Shown: positions 34,131-43,314, counted from the stretch's first letter. The stretch: DNA of 64,000 nucleotides from Amycolatopsis sp. WAC 01376 (GCF_003947415.1 NZ_QHKL01000002.1:1178001-1242000); one strand, 5' to 3'. The notes: generated from the letters alone by a model not told the origin. Translations and numbers: made by a program.

Positions 34131-34286
34131 AACGATCCGGAGCCGGCAGAATGCCCTGACCGGACCGTTCACGCCCCACCGTGTGGATTTCCGGTCATCC
34201 AACGCACCAAAATCCACACAGGCCCGCATCGAGAGGACTGGTGCGGCACCACCGAAGCGGGTCCCGCGACCACCTTCCCCCAAGGC

Positions 34287-34565
34287 TCAACCGCGCTTCT
34301 TACGCCTTCTGAGTCCATCGACGGCAAACCCCACGCCGAGGGCCGTGAGGACGAAGCAGTAGAACACCGTTTCGAGCGCTTCCTCCCGGTCTGCCGCTTC
34401 CGACACCTTCGCCAGACCTGCGATTCCGACCGCGACGAAGATCACCGCGGCGAAGGAGCCGAGAACGATCATGACGGCGTGGACCGCGGTCCTGTCTTGA
34501 CGGACTTCCCGCGCGGCTTGCCGTTGCCTGCGGTTCATCGGCCGCGGCGACTCATCCCTGGTCAT
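34287..34565 (-). CDS. small two-helix membrane protein, unknown
   Basis: 92 residues from ATG 34565. A basic N-terminus (NRRQRQAAREVRQDR) precedes two hydrophobic stretches (AVMIVLGSFAAVIFVAVGIA, VFYCFVLTALGVGFAVDGL) and a basic tail RRRKKRG, which suggests both ends are cytoplasmic. An internal ATG gives 83 residues. No family recognised. Confidence 0.55.
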   Translation of the reverse strand: MTRDESPRPMNRRQRQAAREVRQDRTAVHAVMIVLGSFAAVIFVAVGIAGLAKVSEAADREEALETVFYCFVLTALGVGFAVDGLRRRKKRG

Positions 34566-34613
34566 GCCCGAAGTACGCCCGCCGGCCACGGCAGGTTGCC
34601 ACCCACCCCGCGA

Positions 34614-35222
34614 CTAATCACGCGACCGCACGAAAGCACCTTCACGCGCCGCGATGGCCACCGCCCGCGCCGCGGCCCGCGCCTCCGCCACCGTGACACT
34701 CTCCCGCGACAGAAAGAGCCGATAGAACATCGGCCCGCACACCGCCCGCACCAGTTCGTCCCCGTCCGTGCCGGAAGGGATCTCGCCCCGCGCGACGGCC
34801 CGCTCCGTGATCGGCGCCATGCGTACGTGCCGGTCGGCGTAGAAGTCGTGCAGTGCCTCGGCCGCCGGCGGTGACTGGAACGCCGCCAGCACCGACGCGG
34901 TGGGCAGTTCCTTCAGCGAGGGCTCGGTGAAGTACCGCACGACCTCCGCCGCCACTTCGTATAGATCATCCTCGAGCGACCCGGTGTCGGGCGCGGTCCA
35001 GTCGTCCTCGGCGCCCATCTGGAGCGCGGCGGCGACGAGGCCGTCGGGTGAGGACCAACGCCGGTACACCGTGGTCTTGTGCACGCCGGACCGTTCGGCG
35101 ACCGCGTCCACGGTCAGTTCGCCGAAACCGCGTTCGGCCAGCAGGTCGAGGGTGGCGTGCAGGACGGCCTGGCGGGTGCGTTCCGTCCGGCCGCCGGGCC
35201 GTTGGGTACCGGAGGTTGCCAA
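34614..35222 (-). CDS. TetR family transcriptional regulator
   Basis: 202 residues. N-terminal HTH (about 12-60): RTRQAVLHATLDLLAERGF, VDAVAERSGVHKTTVYRRW. The C-terminal ligand domain is of the TetR_C type seen in drug-response regulators. The start is TTG at 35222 with AGGAG 6 bp upstream. It diverges from an erythromycin-esterase-like gene with only 31 bp between the starts, so it very likely represses that gene and itself. Confidence 0.9.
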   Translation of the reverse strand: MATSGTQRPGGRTERTRQAVLHATLDLLAERGFGELTVDAVAERSGVHKTTVYRRWSSPDGLVAAALQMGAEDDWTAPDTGSLEDDLYEVAAEVVRYFTEPSLKELPTASVLAAFQSPPAAEALHDFYADRHVRMAPITERAVARGEIPSGTDGDELVRAVCGPMFYRLFLSRESVTVAEARAAARAVAIAAREGAFVRSRD

Positions 35223-35253
35223 TTGCTACTCCTGTTGCGTTAGTGTGGCCAGT
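35223..35253. promoter_or_regulatory. 31-bp divergent control region between TetR and esterase genes
   Basis: Holds the AGGAG site for tetR on the minus strand. TAGTGT (35241-35246) lies 7 bp before the esterase ATG, so a leaderless esterase mRNA is possible. Any TetR operator must overlap both start regions in this very short space; no clear palindrome could be assigned. Confidence 0.45.
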
Positions 35254-36414
35254 ATGTCAGACCCAGCGAAGATCGCCGAACTCATCGGTGACGCGAAGAT
35301 CGTCGCCATCGGTGAGAACAACCACCACATCCACGAGTTCGGCGACCTGCGCAAGCGTTTGCTCCAGCACCTCGTCGAGCAGCACGGCTTCCGGGTGGTG
35401 GCCTTCGAATCCGGCTTCGCCGAGGGAAAACTCGTCGAAGACTGGCTCAACGGCGCCCCGGGCGACGTCGCGGACATCGGCCGTGACGGCTTCACGTTCT
35501 CGCTCGGGGAGTCGCCCGAGGCGCACGAAATGCTGACGTGGCTCCGCGAACGGGGTGACGTCCGGTACTTCGGTCTCGACGTGCCGAGTTCGGCGGGCTC
35601 GCCCGTGCCGTCGCTCGACGCGGTCCGCGCGTATCTGTCCACTGTGGACGAGGCCGCGGTGGGCCTTGTCGACGCGGCGATCGAGGCGACCAAGGGGTAC
35701 GCGTCGGTCAGCAGCGCGGAGGCGCCCGCCAAGTACGCCGCGCTCGACGACGCGGCCAAGGACAAGGCGACCGCGGCGCTCACCCGGCTCAAGACGCACC
35801 TCACCTCGTTGCGTCCCGTCTACGGGAACACCGCTGTCGCGGAACACCACGTCGAAGGCGCTTTGCGTGTCGACGCCTACCTCGCCGAGGTCGCCGCGAT
35901 GATGTCCGGCGACGCGCCCGCCCTGCAGAGTGGTTCGCGCGACGCGTACATGGCCGAAACCGTCCGGCTGATCCGGCGGCTGCACGGCGACGGCACGAAG
36001 ATCGTCGTGATGCTCCACAACGGACACCTCCAGCGCGTGCCGTTCTCGCCGTTCCCCGGCCTCACCTCACCTTCGGCCGGCACGCACCTGGCGACCGAGT
36101 TCGGCGACGACTACTTCGCGCTGGGCCTCACCGCGGTCGAGGGTGAGACCACCGGCCTCAAACCGGATCCGGCCGCGCGACTCGGGTTCACCGTGTACCG
36201 CCAGGAACTGGACGCACCGGCGGAAGGCAGCGTCGAAGCCGAAGGCCCCGGGTTGGTGGATCTTCGTCCGCGACGCGGAACCGCGGGACCCCAGAGCATT
36301 CGGCACGCGCATCTGTTCAACCCTGTCGACGTCGTCAACGCCTTCGACGCGCTGGTCTGCCTCCCGAAGTCGACGGTCAGCGGCCACATCGGGCAAGACC
36401 AGTCGAACGGGTGA
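35254..36414 (+). CDS. erythromycin esterase family protein
   Basis: 386 residues of the EreA/EreB-like superfamily. The signature GENNHHIHEFGDLRKRLLQHL near residue 20 aligns with the GE-H-EF-R motif of the family, and VVAFESGFAEGK and VMLHNGHLQRV follow. True Ere enzymes open the macrolide lactone ring; many homologues have other, unknown substrates. The adjacent TetR suggests drug-inducible expression. ATG 35254 was chosen on the conserved start and a possible leaderless promoter. Confidence 0.8.
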   Translation: MSDPAKIAELIGDAKIVAIGENNHHIHEFGDLRKRLLQHLVEQHGFRVVAFESGFAEGKLVEDWLNGAPGDVADIGRDGFTFSLGESPEAHEMLTWLRERGDVRYFGLDVPSSAGSPVPSLDAVRAYLSTVDEAAVGLVDAAIEATKGYASVSSAEAPAKYAALDDAAKDKATAALTRLKTHLTSLRPVYGNTAVAEHHVEGALRVDAYLAEVAAMMSGDAPALQSGSRDAYMAETVRLIRRLHGDGTKIVVMLHNGHLQRVPFSPFPGLTSPSAGTHLATEFGDDYFALGLTAVEGETTGLKPDPAARLGFTVYRQELDAPAEGSVEAEGPGLVDLRPRRGTAGPQSIRHAHLFNPVDVVNAFDALVCLPKSTVSGHIGQDQSNG

Positions 36415-36459
36415 CACTCCGGGGTTGCCGCCCCCGGGGTACAGGCGTAGAGCCAAGGC

Positions 36460-37383
36460 ATGATCATTCGACTGGTACGGGTCATGGCCGCGCTCGCGCT
36501 CCTGGTCTTCGTGGCGCAGCCCGCCTCCGCGACGGAAGTCCAGCAGAACCCGCCGAACTGGGGGCTGGACCGGATCGACCAGCGAACGGGCCTCGACCAG
36601 CTCTACCACTACGAGACCGAGGCCAAGGACGTCACGGTCTACGTGATCGACAGCGGGGTCGACGCGGCGCATCCGGACTTCGGCGGCCGGGTGAAGCCCG
36701 GTAAGGACTTCCTCAACGGCGGCACGGACACCGCCGACACCAACGGTCACGGCACGTACTTGGCCGGTGTCGCCGCGTCGAGGACCTTCGGTGTCGCGAA
36801 GGGCGCACAGATCGTCCCGGTCCGGGTGATCGACGCACAGGGCGGCGGCGCGACGGACAAGATCATCGCCGGGATCGACTGGGTGACGCAGAACGCACAG
36901 CAGCCCGCCGTGGCCGTCCTCGGCATCGGCGGCACGGCCAACGACCAGCTCGACGCCGCCGTCCGCGCGCTCGCGGCGGTCGTCCCGATCGCCCTCCCGG
37001 CGGGCGGCGAGGCCACCGACGCGGGGAAGTTCTCACCCGGCCGGGTCACCGAAGCGCTCACCGTCGGCTCGACCGACGCGAGCGACCAGGTCGGGTCGAC
37101 GTCGAACTACGGCGAGGTCGTCGACCTGTTCGCACCAGGGGTGGACGTGCCGGGACCCAACGCCGGGGGCAGCGGCGGCAGGGTGCTCAGCGGGACGTCG
37201 TCGGCCGCCGCGCACGTCGCCGGGGTGGCCGCGCTGTACCGGTCCCTGCATCCCGCGGTCTCCGCGCCGGACGTCGCGAAGGCGCTCGTGGACCTCGCCG
37301 CGGTCGACGTGCTGACCGGTGTCCACGAAGGCACCGCGAACCGGGTGCTGCAGAGCTCTGGCGCGCAACTCAAGCGGGGATGA
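36460..37383 (+). CDS. secreted subtilisin-like S8 protein lacking propeptide and oxyanion Asn
   Basis: 307 residues. Signal peptide to about residue 24 (PASA). The S8 domain starts at once (NPPNWGLDRIDQRTGLDQLY); no I9-type propeptide lies between. Asp64 (VYVIDSGVD), His97 (TNGHGTYLAG) and Ser247 (LSGTSSAAAHVAG) are kept. The oxyanion-hole Asn, normally in AAGN, is replaced: IALPAGGEATD, with Gly183 at that place. The usual SLGG strand is also altered (LGIGG). It may be a weak or non-catalytic protease homologue. It lies 45 bp after the esterase gene. Confidence 0.85.
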   Translation: MIIRLVRVMAALALLVFVAQPASATEVQQNPPNWGLDRIDQRTGLDQLYHYETEAKDVTVYVIDSGVDAAHPDFGGRVKPGKDFLNGGTDTADTNGHGTYLAGVAASRTFGVAKGAQIVPVRVIDAQGGGATDKIIAGIDWVTQNAQQPAVAVLGIGGTANDQLDAAVRALAAVVPIALPAGGEATDAGKFSPGRVTEALTVGSTDASDQVGSTSNYGEVVDLFAPGVDVPGPNAGGSGGRVLSGTSSAAAHVAGVAALYRSLHPAVSAPDVAKALVDLAAVDVLTGVHEGTANRVLQSSGAQLKRG

Positions 37384-37471
37384 CGTCCATCACCTGGACG
37401 ACAACTCCCGCCCTGCGGGACCGAACAGGTAACGTGCCTCACCTACCGATCCGATGATGGGAAGGACCGGC

Positions 37472-40400
37472 ATGTTCCGCAAGGTACTGGTCGCCAACCG
37501 GGGTGAGATCGCCATCCGCGCGTTCCGCGCCGGATTCGAGCTCGGCGCGGGCACGGTGGCTGTGTTCCCGCACGAAGACCGCAATTCGCTCCACCGGCTG
37601 AAGGCCGACGAGGCCTATGAGATCGGCGAACCCGGTCACCCGGTGCGGGCCTATCTGTCGGTCGAGGAGATCGTCGCGGCCGCCAAGAAGGCGGGCGCGG
37701 ACGCCGTTTACCCCGGCTACGGCTTCCTCTCCGAGAACCCGGACCTCGCGCGCGCGTGCGAGGACGAAGGCATCACCTTCGTCGGGCCGAGCGCGGACAT
37801 CCTCGAGCTGACCGGCAACAAGGCCCGCGCGGTCAAGGCCGCGCGCGAGGCGGGCGTTCCGGTGCTGGGCTCTTCCGAGCCGTCCTCCGACATCGACGCG
37901 CTGGTCGCCGCGGTCGAGGAGATCGGCTTCCCGGTCTTCGTCAAGGCCGTCGCCGGTGGTGGCGGACGCGGTATGCGCCGCGTCCAGGACCCCGCACAGC
38001 TGCGCGAGTCCATCGAGGCCGCCGCGCGCGAGGCCGAGTCGGCCTTCGGCGACCCGACGGTGTTCATCGAGAAGGCCGTCGTCGAGCCGCGCCACATCGA
38101 GGTCCAGATCCTCGCCGACGGCGAGGGCAACGTGATCCACCTCTACGAGCGCGACTGTTCGGTCCAGCGGCGGCACCAGAAGGTCATCGAGCTGGCCCCG
38201 GCGCCGAACCTGCCGCCGGAACTGCGGGACCGGATCTGCGCCGACGCGGTGAAGTTCGCCCGCCAGATCGGCTACCGCAACGCCGGCACCGTCGAGTTCC
38301 TGCTCGACCGGGACGGCAACCACGTCTTCATCGAGATGAACCCGCGCATCCAGGTCGAGCACACGGTGACCGAGGAGGTCACCGACGTCGACCTCGTCCA
38401 GTCGCAGCTGCGCATCGCCTCCGGCGAGACCCTCGACGATCTCGGGCTGTCGCAGGACAAGGTGTACCTGCGCGGTGCCGCCCTGCAATGCCGTATCACC
38501 ACCGAGGATCCCGCCAACGGTTTCCGCCCGGACACCGGGATGATCAGCGCCTACCGCTCGCCCGGCGGCTCCGGCATCCGCCTCGACGGCGGGACGGCGT
38601 TCGCCGGCACCGAGATCAGCGCGCACTTCGACTCGCTGCTGGTGAAGCTCAGCTGCCGCGGCCGCGACTTCAAGACCGCCGTCGGCCGCGCCCGCCGCGC
38701 CGTCGCCGAGTTCCGGATCCGTGGTGTGGCCACGAACATCCCGTTCCTGCAGGCCGTCCTCGACGACCCGGACTTCCGCGAAGGCCGCGTCACGACGTCG
38801 TTTATCGAGGAGCGCCCGCATCTGCTCACCGCGCGCCATTCGGCCGACCGCGGGACCAGGCTGCTGACCTACCTCGCCGACAAGACGGTCAACAAACCGC
38901 ACGGCGAGCGTCCGCGCACCCTCGACCCGCAGGTCAAACTGCCGAAGCTGCCCAAGGGTCCCGAACCGGCGCCCGGCTCGAAGCAGAAGCTCACCGAACT
39001 CGGCCCGGAAGGCTTCGCCCGCTGGCTGCGGGAGTCGCCGACCATCGGCGTCACCGACACCACCTTCCGTGACGCGCACCAGTCGCTGCTCGCCACCCGA
39101 GTGCGGACGAAGGACCTGCTCGCGGTCGCGCCGGTCGTCGCGCGGACCACACCGCAGCTGCTTTCGCTGGAGTGCTGGGGCGGCGCGACCTACGACGTCG
39201 CCCTCCGGTTCCTGGCGGAGGATCCGTGGGAGCGGCTGGCGAAGCTGCGGGAAGCGGTGCCGAACATCTGCCTGCAGATGCTGCTGCGCGGCCGCAACAC
39301 CGTCGGCTACACGCCGTACCCCACCGAGGTGACCCACGCCTTCGTCGAGGAGGCGACGGCGACCGGCATCGACATCTTCCGGATCTTCGACGCGCTCAAC
39401 GACGTCGAGCAGATGCGCCCGGCGATCGAAGCCGTGCGCGAGACCGGATCCGCGGTCGCCGAGGTGGCGCTCTGCTACACCTCGGACCTGTCGGACCCGG
39501 CAGAGAAGCTGTACACGCTGGACTACTACCTCAAGCTGGCGGAGCAGATCGTCGGCGCGGGGGCGCACGTCCTTGCCATCAAGGACATGGCGGGCCTGCT
39601 GCGGGCGCCGGCGGCGGCGCGGCTGGTTTCCGCGCTGCGCAAGGAGTTCGACCTCCCGGTGCATATCCACACGCATGACACCGCGGGTGGCCAGCTGGCG
39701 ACGTACCTCGCCGCGATCCAGGCCGGGGCGGACGCCGTCGACGGTGCCGTCGCGTCCATGGCGGGCACGACGTCGCAGCCGTCGCTTTCGGCGCTCGTCG
39801 CCGCCACCGACCACTCGGACCGGCCGACCGGGCTGGATCTGCAGGCCATCGGCGACCTGGAGCCGTACTGGGAGAGCGTGCGCAAGATCTACGCGCCGTT
39901 CGAGGCGGGGCTCTCCTCGCCGACCGGGCGGGTGTACCACCACGAGATCCCGGGCGGTCAGCTGTCGAACCTGCGCACGCAGGCGATCTCGCTCGGTCTC
40001 GGCGAGCGGTTCGAGGACATCGAGGCGATGTACGCGGCCGCGGACAAGATCCTCGGGCACCTGGTCAAGGTCACGCCTTCGTCCAAAGTGGTCGGTGACC
40101 TCGCGCTGCACCTCGTCGGCGCGGGTGTCTCGCCGTCGGACTTCGAGGCGGAGCCGAACAAGTTCGACATCCCCGACTCGGTGATCGGCTTCCTGCGCGG
40201 CGAACTGGGCGACCCGCCCGGCGGCTGGCCGGAACCGTTCCGCACCAAGGCGCTCGAAGGCCGCGCGCAGCCGAAGCCGGTGCAGGAACTGTCCGAAGAG
40301 GACCGGAAGGGGCTGGCCGAGAACCGGCGCGCGACGCTGAACCGGCTGCTGTTCCCCGGGCCCACGAAGGACTTCGAGGCGCACCGCGAGCAGTACGGTG

Positions 40401-40849
40401 ACACCTCGGTCCTGCCGTCCAAGGACTTCTTCTACGGTCTGCGCCCGGGCGAGGAGTACTCGGTCGACCTCGAACAGGGTGTCCGGCTGCTGATCGAGCT
40501 GGAGGCCATCGGCGAGGCCGACGAACGTGGCCTGCGCACGGTGATGTCCACGCTCAACGGCCAGCTGCGCCCGATCCAGGTGCGCGACACCTCGATCGCG
40601 TCGGACATCCCGGCGACGGAGAAGGCCGCCAAGGGCGACCCGAAGCAGATCGCCGCGCCGTTCGCGGGCGTGGTCACGCTGCAGGTGTCCGAGGGCGACG
40701 AGGTCGAGGCCGGTGCGACGGTCGCGACCATCGAGGCGATGAAGATGGAGGCGTCGATCACGGCGTCGACCGGCGGCAAGGTGTCGCGGCGCGCGATCAA
40801 CGCCGTCCAGCAGGTGGAAGGCGGAGACCTGCTGCTCGTCCTGGAATGA
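37472..40849 (+). CDS. pyc: pyruvate carboxylase
   Basis: 1125 residues; biotin-dependent anaplerotic conversion of pyruvate to oxaloacetate. Biotin carboxylase domain (about 1-450: MFRKVLVANRGEIAIRAFRA, AGGGGRGMRRV, EMNPRIQVEHTVTEE), carboxyltransferase (about 530-980: FRDAHQSLLATRVRT, HTHDTAGGQLATY) and biotinyl domain with Lys1091 in EAMKMEAS. ATG 37472 has GGGAAGGA upstream; an in-frame ATG at 37454 is less likely. Complete and canonical. In M. tuberculosis pca likewise lies a few genes beyond recG. Confidence 0.97.
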   Translation: MFRKVLVANRGEIAIRAFRAGFELGAGTVAVFPHEDRNSLHRLKADEAYEIGEPGHPVRAYLSVEEIVAAAKKAGADAVYPGYGFLSENPDLARACEDEGITFVGPSADILELTGNKARAVKAAREAGVPVLGSSEPSSDIDALVAAVEEIGFPVFVKAVAGGGGRGMRRVQDPAQLRESIEAAAREAESAFGDPTVFIEKAVVEPRHIEVQILADGEGNVIHLYERDCSVQRRHQKVIELAPAPNLPPELRDRICADAVKFARQIGYRNAGTVEFLLDRDGNHVFIEMNPRIQVEHTVTEEVTDVDLVQSQLRIASGETLDDLGLSQDKVYLRGAALQCRITTEDPANGFRPDTGMISAYRSPGGSGIRLDGGTAFAGTEISAHFDSLLVKLSCRGRDFKTAVGRARRAVAEFRIRGVATNIPFLQAVLDDPDFREGRVTTSFIEERPHLLTARHSADRGTRLLTYLADKTVNKPHGERPRTLDPQVKLPKLPKGPEPAPGSKQKLTELGPEGFARWLRESPTIGVTDTTFRDAHQSLLATRVRTKDLLAVAPVVARTTPQLLSLECWGGATYDVALRFLAEDPWERLAKLREAVPNICLQMLLRGRNTVGYTPYPTEVTHAFVEEATATGIDIFRIFDALNDVEQMRPAIEAVRETGSAVAEVALCYTSDLSDPAEKLYTLDYYLKLAEQIVGAGAHVLAIKDMAGLLRAPAAARLVSALRKEFDLPVHIHTHDTAGGQLATYLAAIQAGADAVDGAVASMAGTTSQPSLSALVAATDHSDRPTGLDLQAIGDLEPYWESVRKIYAPFEAGLSSPTGRVYHHEIPGGQLSNLRTQAISLGLGERFEDIEAMYAAADKILGHLVKVTPSSKVVGDLALHLVGAGVSPSDFEAEPNKFDIPDSVIGFLRGELGDPPGGWPEPFRTKALEGRAQPKPVQELSEEDRKGLAENRRATLNRLLFPGPTKDFEAHREQYGDTSVLPSKDFFYGLRPGEEYSVDLEQGVRLLIELEAIGEADERGLRTVMSTLNGQLRPIQVRDTSIASDIPATEKAAKGDPKQIAAPFAGVVTLQVSEGDEVEAGATVATIEAMKMEASITASTGGKVSRRAINAVQQVEGGDLLLVLE

Positions 40850-40864
40850 CCTTCCCCCGGAGTG

Positions 40865-40915
40865 CCGTGAAGGCCTCCTTGAGGGACCCAGAGTCCCTCA
40901 AGGAGGCCTTCACGG
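40865..40915. repeat. long palindrome, sub-family A copy 2
   Basis: Perfect 23-bp arms (40865-40887, 40893-40915) with loop CCAGA; the arm begins CCGTGAAGGCCTCCTTGAGG. The variable pair is C40874-G40906. It sits between pyc and the arginase gene, which run in the same direction, 15 bp after the pyc stop. The next start is only 27 bp away, so the arginase promoter would have to lie within or next to the hairpin. Confidence 0.88.
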
Positions 40916-40942
40916 ACTTGCGGCCGCCGCTAACGTGGACCG

Positions 40943-41737
40943 GTGCTGATCAACGCCGTACCCCAGTTCCAGGGCGCTCTGACCGAGCGCGCGCCCGAGT
41001 TGCCCGAAGGCTGCGTCGCGCTCGCCGAGCTGGCGGGCCACGTGCTGGGCGCGCCGGTGCACCACATCCTGCAGACCCGCGAGACGTCGCCCGCGGTCGA
41101 CGGCATCGCCAACCGCGCGGTGCTCACCGGCGCGAACCGCGCCGCGCAGCTCGCCGCCCTCGAAGCGCCGGGCGGGCCGGTGCTCACCATCGGCGGTGAC
41201 TGCGGCGTCGAGCTGATCCCGATCGGGGTCGCGCGCTACCGCTTCGGGCCCGGGCTCGGCGTCGCCTGGTTCGACGCGCATTCCGACCTCAACACCGCGG
41301 AGACGTCGCCGTCGGGCGCGTTCCACGGCATGGTGCTGCGGTCGCTGCTCGGCGAGGGCGACCCGGAGTTCGCCGCGAACCCGCCGGTCGAACCCGGACG
41401 CGTCGTCCTCGCCGGGACAAGGGCTTTCGACGACGCCGAGCGGGCCGTGGTCGACCGCGGGCTCGTCGTCGAGACGGCCGACGTCGCCGCCGGCCTGGCG
41501 GGCGCGGACAAGGTCTACGTCCATCTCGACCTCGACGTGCTCGACCCGGCGGAGTTCGACGGGCTGAACTATCCGGAGCCCGGTGGCTTGACGATCGAGC
41601 GTCTGGTGGCGATGCTTCGCGGGCTTAGCGGCTTCGAAGTCGTCGGCGCGGGAATCACCGAATGCGCCGGCACCGAGGTCCGCGTGCTGGAGCCCGTGCT
41701 CGAAGTACTCGGGGAATTGCTCACCGGAAAGCAGTGA
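40943..41737 (+). CDS. arginase/agmatinase/formiminoglutamase family protein
   Basis: 264 residues from GTG 40943. Ureohydrolase fold with FDAHSDLN and HLDLDVLDPAEFDG metal-binding motifs. The first motif, normally GGDHS, reads GGDCGVE: Cys87 replaces the His that usually binds one Mn ion. Other aspartates and the histidine of DAHSD remain. The same variant occurs in a subgroup of actinobacterial arginase-like proteins as I recall, so it may still be a working enzyme on another substrate. Confidence 0.82.
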   Translation: MLINAVPQFQGALTERAPELPEGCVALAELAGHVLGAPVHHILQTRETSPAVDGIANRAVLTGANRAAQLAALEAPGGPVLTIGGDCGVELIPIGVARYRFGPGLGVAWFDAHSDLNTAETSPSGAFHGMVLRSLLGEGDPEFAANPPVEPGRVVLAGTRAFDDAERAVVDRGLVVETADVAAGLAGADKVYVHLDLDVLDPAEFDGLNYPEPGGLTIERLVAMLRGLSGFEVVGAGITECAGTEVRVLEPVLEVLGELLTGKQ

Positions 41738-41790
41738 CGCTCCGTATTCATCGGCCGTTCGTACGTACCGCGCGAGGCGTTTGCCGGGCA

Positions 41791-41907
41791 CTTGTCATCA
41801 AAATTCAGGGATGCCCCGTGATTTTGTCACGATGATGACAAGAAATCGGTTTCTTCTGCGAAAGGTGACACATTCACGAGCGACCGCGCGATGTGTTCGT
41901 TGTCACC
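41791..41907. promoter_or_regulatory. TTGTCA/TGACAA half-site cluster upstream of PucR gene
   Basis: TTGTCA (41824-41829) and TGACAA (41836-41841) form a perfect 6-6-6 palindrome. CTTGTCATC (41791-41799) and GATGACAAG (41834-41842) form a larger inverted repeat, as do GGTGACA (41864-41870) and TGTCACC (41901-41907). Repeated half-sites in 117 bp before the regulator gene suggest an autoregulatory operator array. Confidence 0.5.
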
Positions 41908-41957
41908 TCACGACGATCGTGGGATGTCAGGACGCTGGGCGGAGCAAAGGAGCTGCG

Positions 41958-43238
41958 ATGTCGGTGGAGCGCGGGATCGAACACGCTGCGCAGCCTCCTG
42001 CAGCACTGCCGCGTAAGCTCGCCGACATTTTGCGACCGGAACTGGGCAGTCTCGCCAACGAGATCGTCGACGAGATCCGGGCGACCATCCCCGCGTACGC
42101 GCGCCCGCTCGACGGGCCCTACGGCAAGTCCATCCGGGCAGGCGTCGAATACGCGATCACGTTGTTCGTCGCGCAGATCGCGGATCCGAGTGTCTCCAAG
42201 GAACAGTCGCACGAGGTCCACCATCGGCTCGGGCAGAACGAGATGCGGGAAGGCCGCAGCCTCGACACCCTCCAGTCGGCGTACCGGGTCGGTGCCCGCG
42301 TCTCGTGGCGGCGCATCATGCGCGTCGGCCGCCGCAGCGGGCTTTCGTCCGCGGTGATGTCGCAACTGGCCGACGCGATGCTCGCGTTCATGGACGAACT
42401 CGCGTCCGTCGCGCTGGACGGGTACCTCGAAGCGAAGGCGCGCACCGCGGGGGCACTGGACACGTGGCGCCGCAAACTGCTGCACCTGGTGCTGGAAACG
42501 CCGCCCGCGCCGTCCAAGGCGATCGCGGAACTCGCGCAGCTGACCGGCTGGACGGTGCCCGAGCGAGCGACGCCGGTGGTGCTGCACCCGCTCGGCGACA
42601 ACGTCAGACCCCGGCGGCACAACGCCGTCGATTCGGACGTCCTCGCCGAACTCGACTCCGCTGAGCCGCGTCTGCTCGTCCCCGGCGAGATCTCCGGCGC
42701 CCGCCTGGCCACCTTGCAGGCCGCGCTGCCGGACTACCGGCTGTCGATCGGACCGTGCCGTCCGCTGGACTCCGTCGCCGATTCCCTTCGCTGGGCGCGC
42801 GACGCCCTGCATCTCTCCGAACGCGGCATCATCCAGGCGCGGCGGGTGATCCGCGCCGAAGACCACCTCGCCACCCTGCTCGTGAACGCCGACGCGGCGC
42901 TCACCTGCCGGCTGCGTGACCGCCTGTTCGCCCCGCTCGCCGAAATGACCGGGAAACAGCAGGAAAGGCTGCTCGAAACCCTTCGCGCCTGGCTCGACAG
43001 CCAAGGCAACGTCGTCGACATCGCCGAGCGCCTCCAGGTGCACCCGCAGACCGTCCGGTACCGCATGCGGCAGTTGCAGGCGACCTTCGGCGAGCACCTG
43101 CGCGACCCGGGAGCGCGGTTCGAGATGGAACTCGCGCTGCGGGCCGGTGTCAGTGCGTCGGCGTCAGCGGGGTTCGCGCTGCCGGAGGTGCTGCCGTCGC
43201 CGCGCAAGAGTCCACAGTGGACGCCGAGCGGCTCGTAG
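41958..43238 (+). CDS. PucR/CdaR-type transcriptional regulator
   Basis: 426 residues, ATG 41958 with AAAGGAG upstream. N-terminal sensor-like region (about 20-170) of the RsbT co-antagonist/GGDEF-like type common in actinobacterial PucR proteins. The C-terminal PucR HTH (about 350-395) reads GNVVDIAERLQVHPQTVRYRMRQLQ. Targets are unknown; neighbouring candidates are the arginase gene and the secreted-protein cluster. Palindromic half-sites upstream suggest self-control. Confidence 0.85.
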   Translation: MSVERGIEHAAQPPAALPRKLADILRPELGSLANEIVDEIRATIPAYARPLDGPYGKSIRAGVEYAITLFVAQIADPSVSKEQSHEVHHRLGQNEMREGRSLDTLQSAYRVGARVSWRRIMRVGRRSGLSSAVMSQLADAMLAFMDELASVALDGYLEAKARTAGALDTWRRKLLHLVLETPPAPSKAIAELAQLTGWTVPERATPVVLHPLGDNVRPRRHNAVDSDVLAELDSAEPRLLVPGEISGARLATLQAALPDYRLSIGPCRPLDSVADSLRWARDALHLSERGIIQARRVIRAEDHLATLLVNADAALTCRLRDRLFAPLAEMTGKQQERLLETLRAWLDSQGNVVDIAERLQVHPQTVRYRMRQLQATFGEHLRDPGARFEMELALRAGVSASASAGFALPEVLPSPRKSPQWTPSGS

Positions 43239-43247
43239 CCACCTGGA

Positions 43248-43302
43248 TGTCATGAAAGGGTCGTTCAGGACGTTTTTCGTCCTGAACGACCCTTTCATGA
43301 CA
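43248..43302. repeat. long palindrome, sub-family C copy 2
   Basis: Perfect 25-bp arms (43248-43272, 43278-43302) around TTTTT; the arm is TGTCATGAAAGGGTCGTTCA plus five bases. The closing pair is G43272-C43278 where the copy at 16954 has A-T. It lies 9 bp after the PucR stop and 12 bp before the stop of the convergent gene. Confidence 0.88.
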
Positions 43303-43314
43303 CTCCGGAAGCGG

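Noticed and set aside
33755..34286. Small open frames in the convergent gap
   Set aside because: They read through the palindromes and have no ribosome sites or recognisable products.
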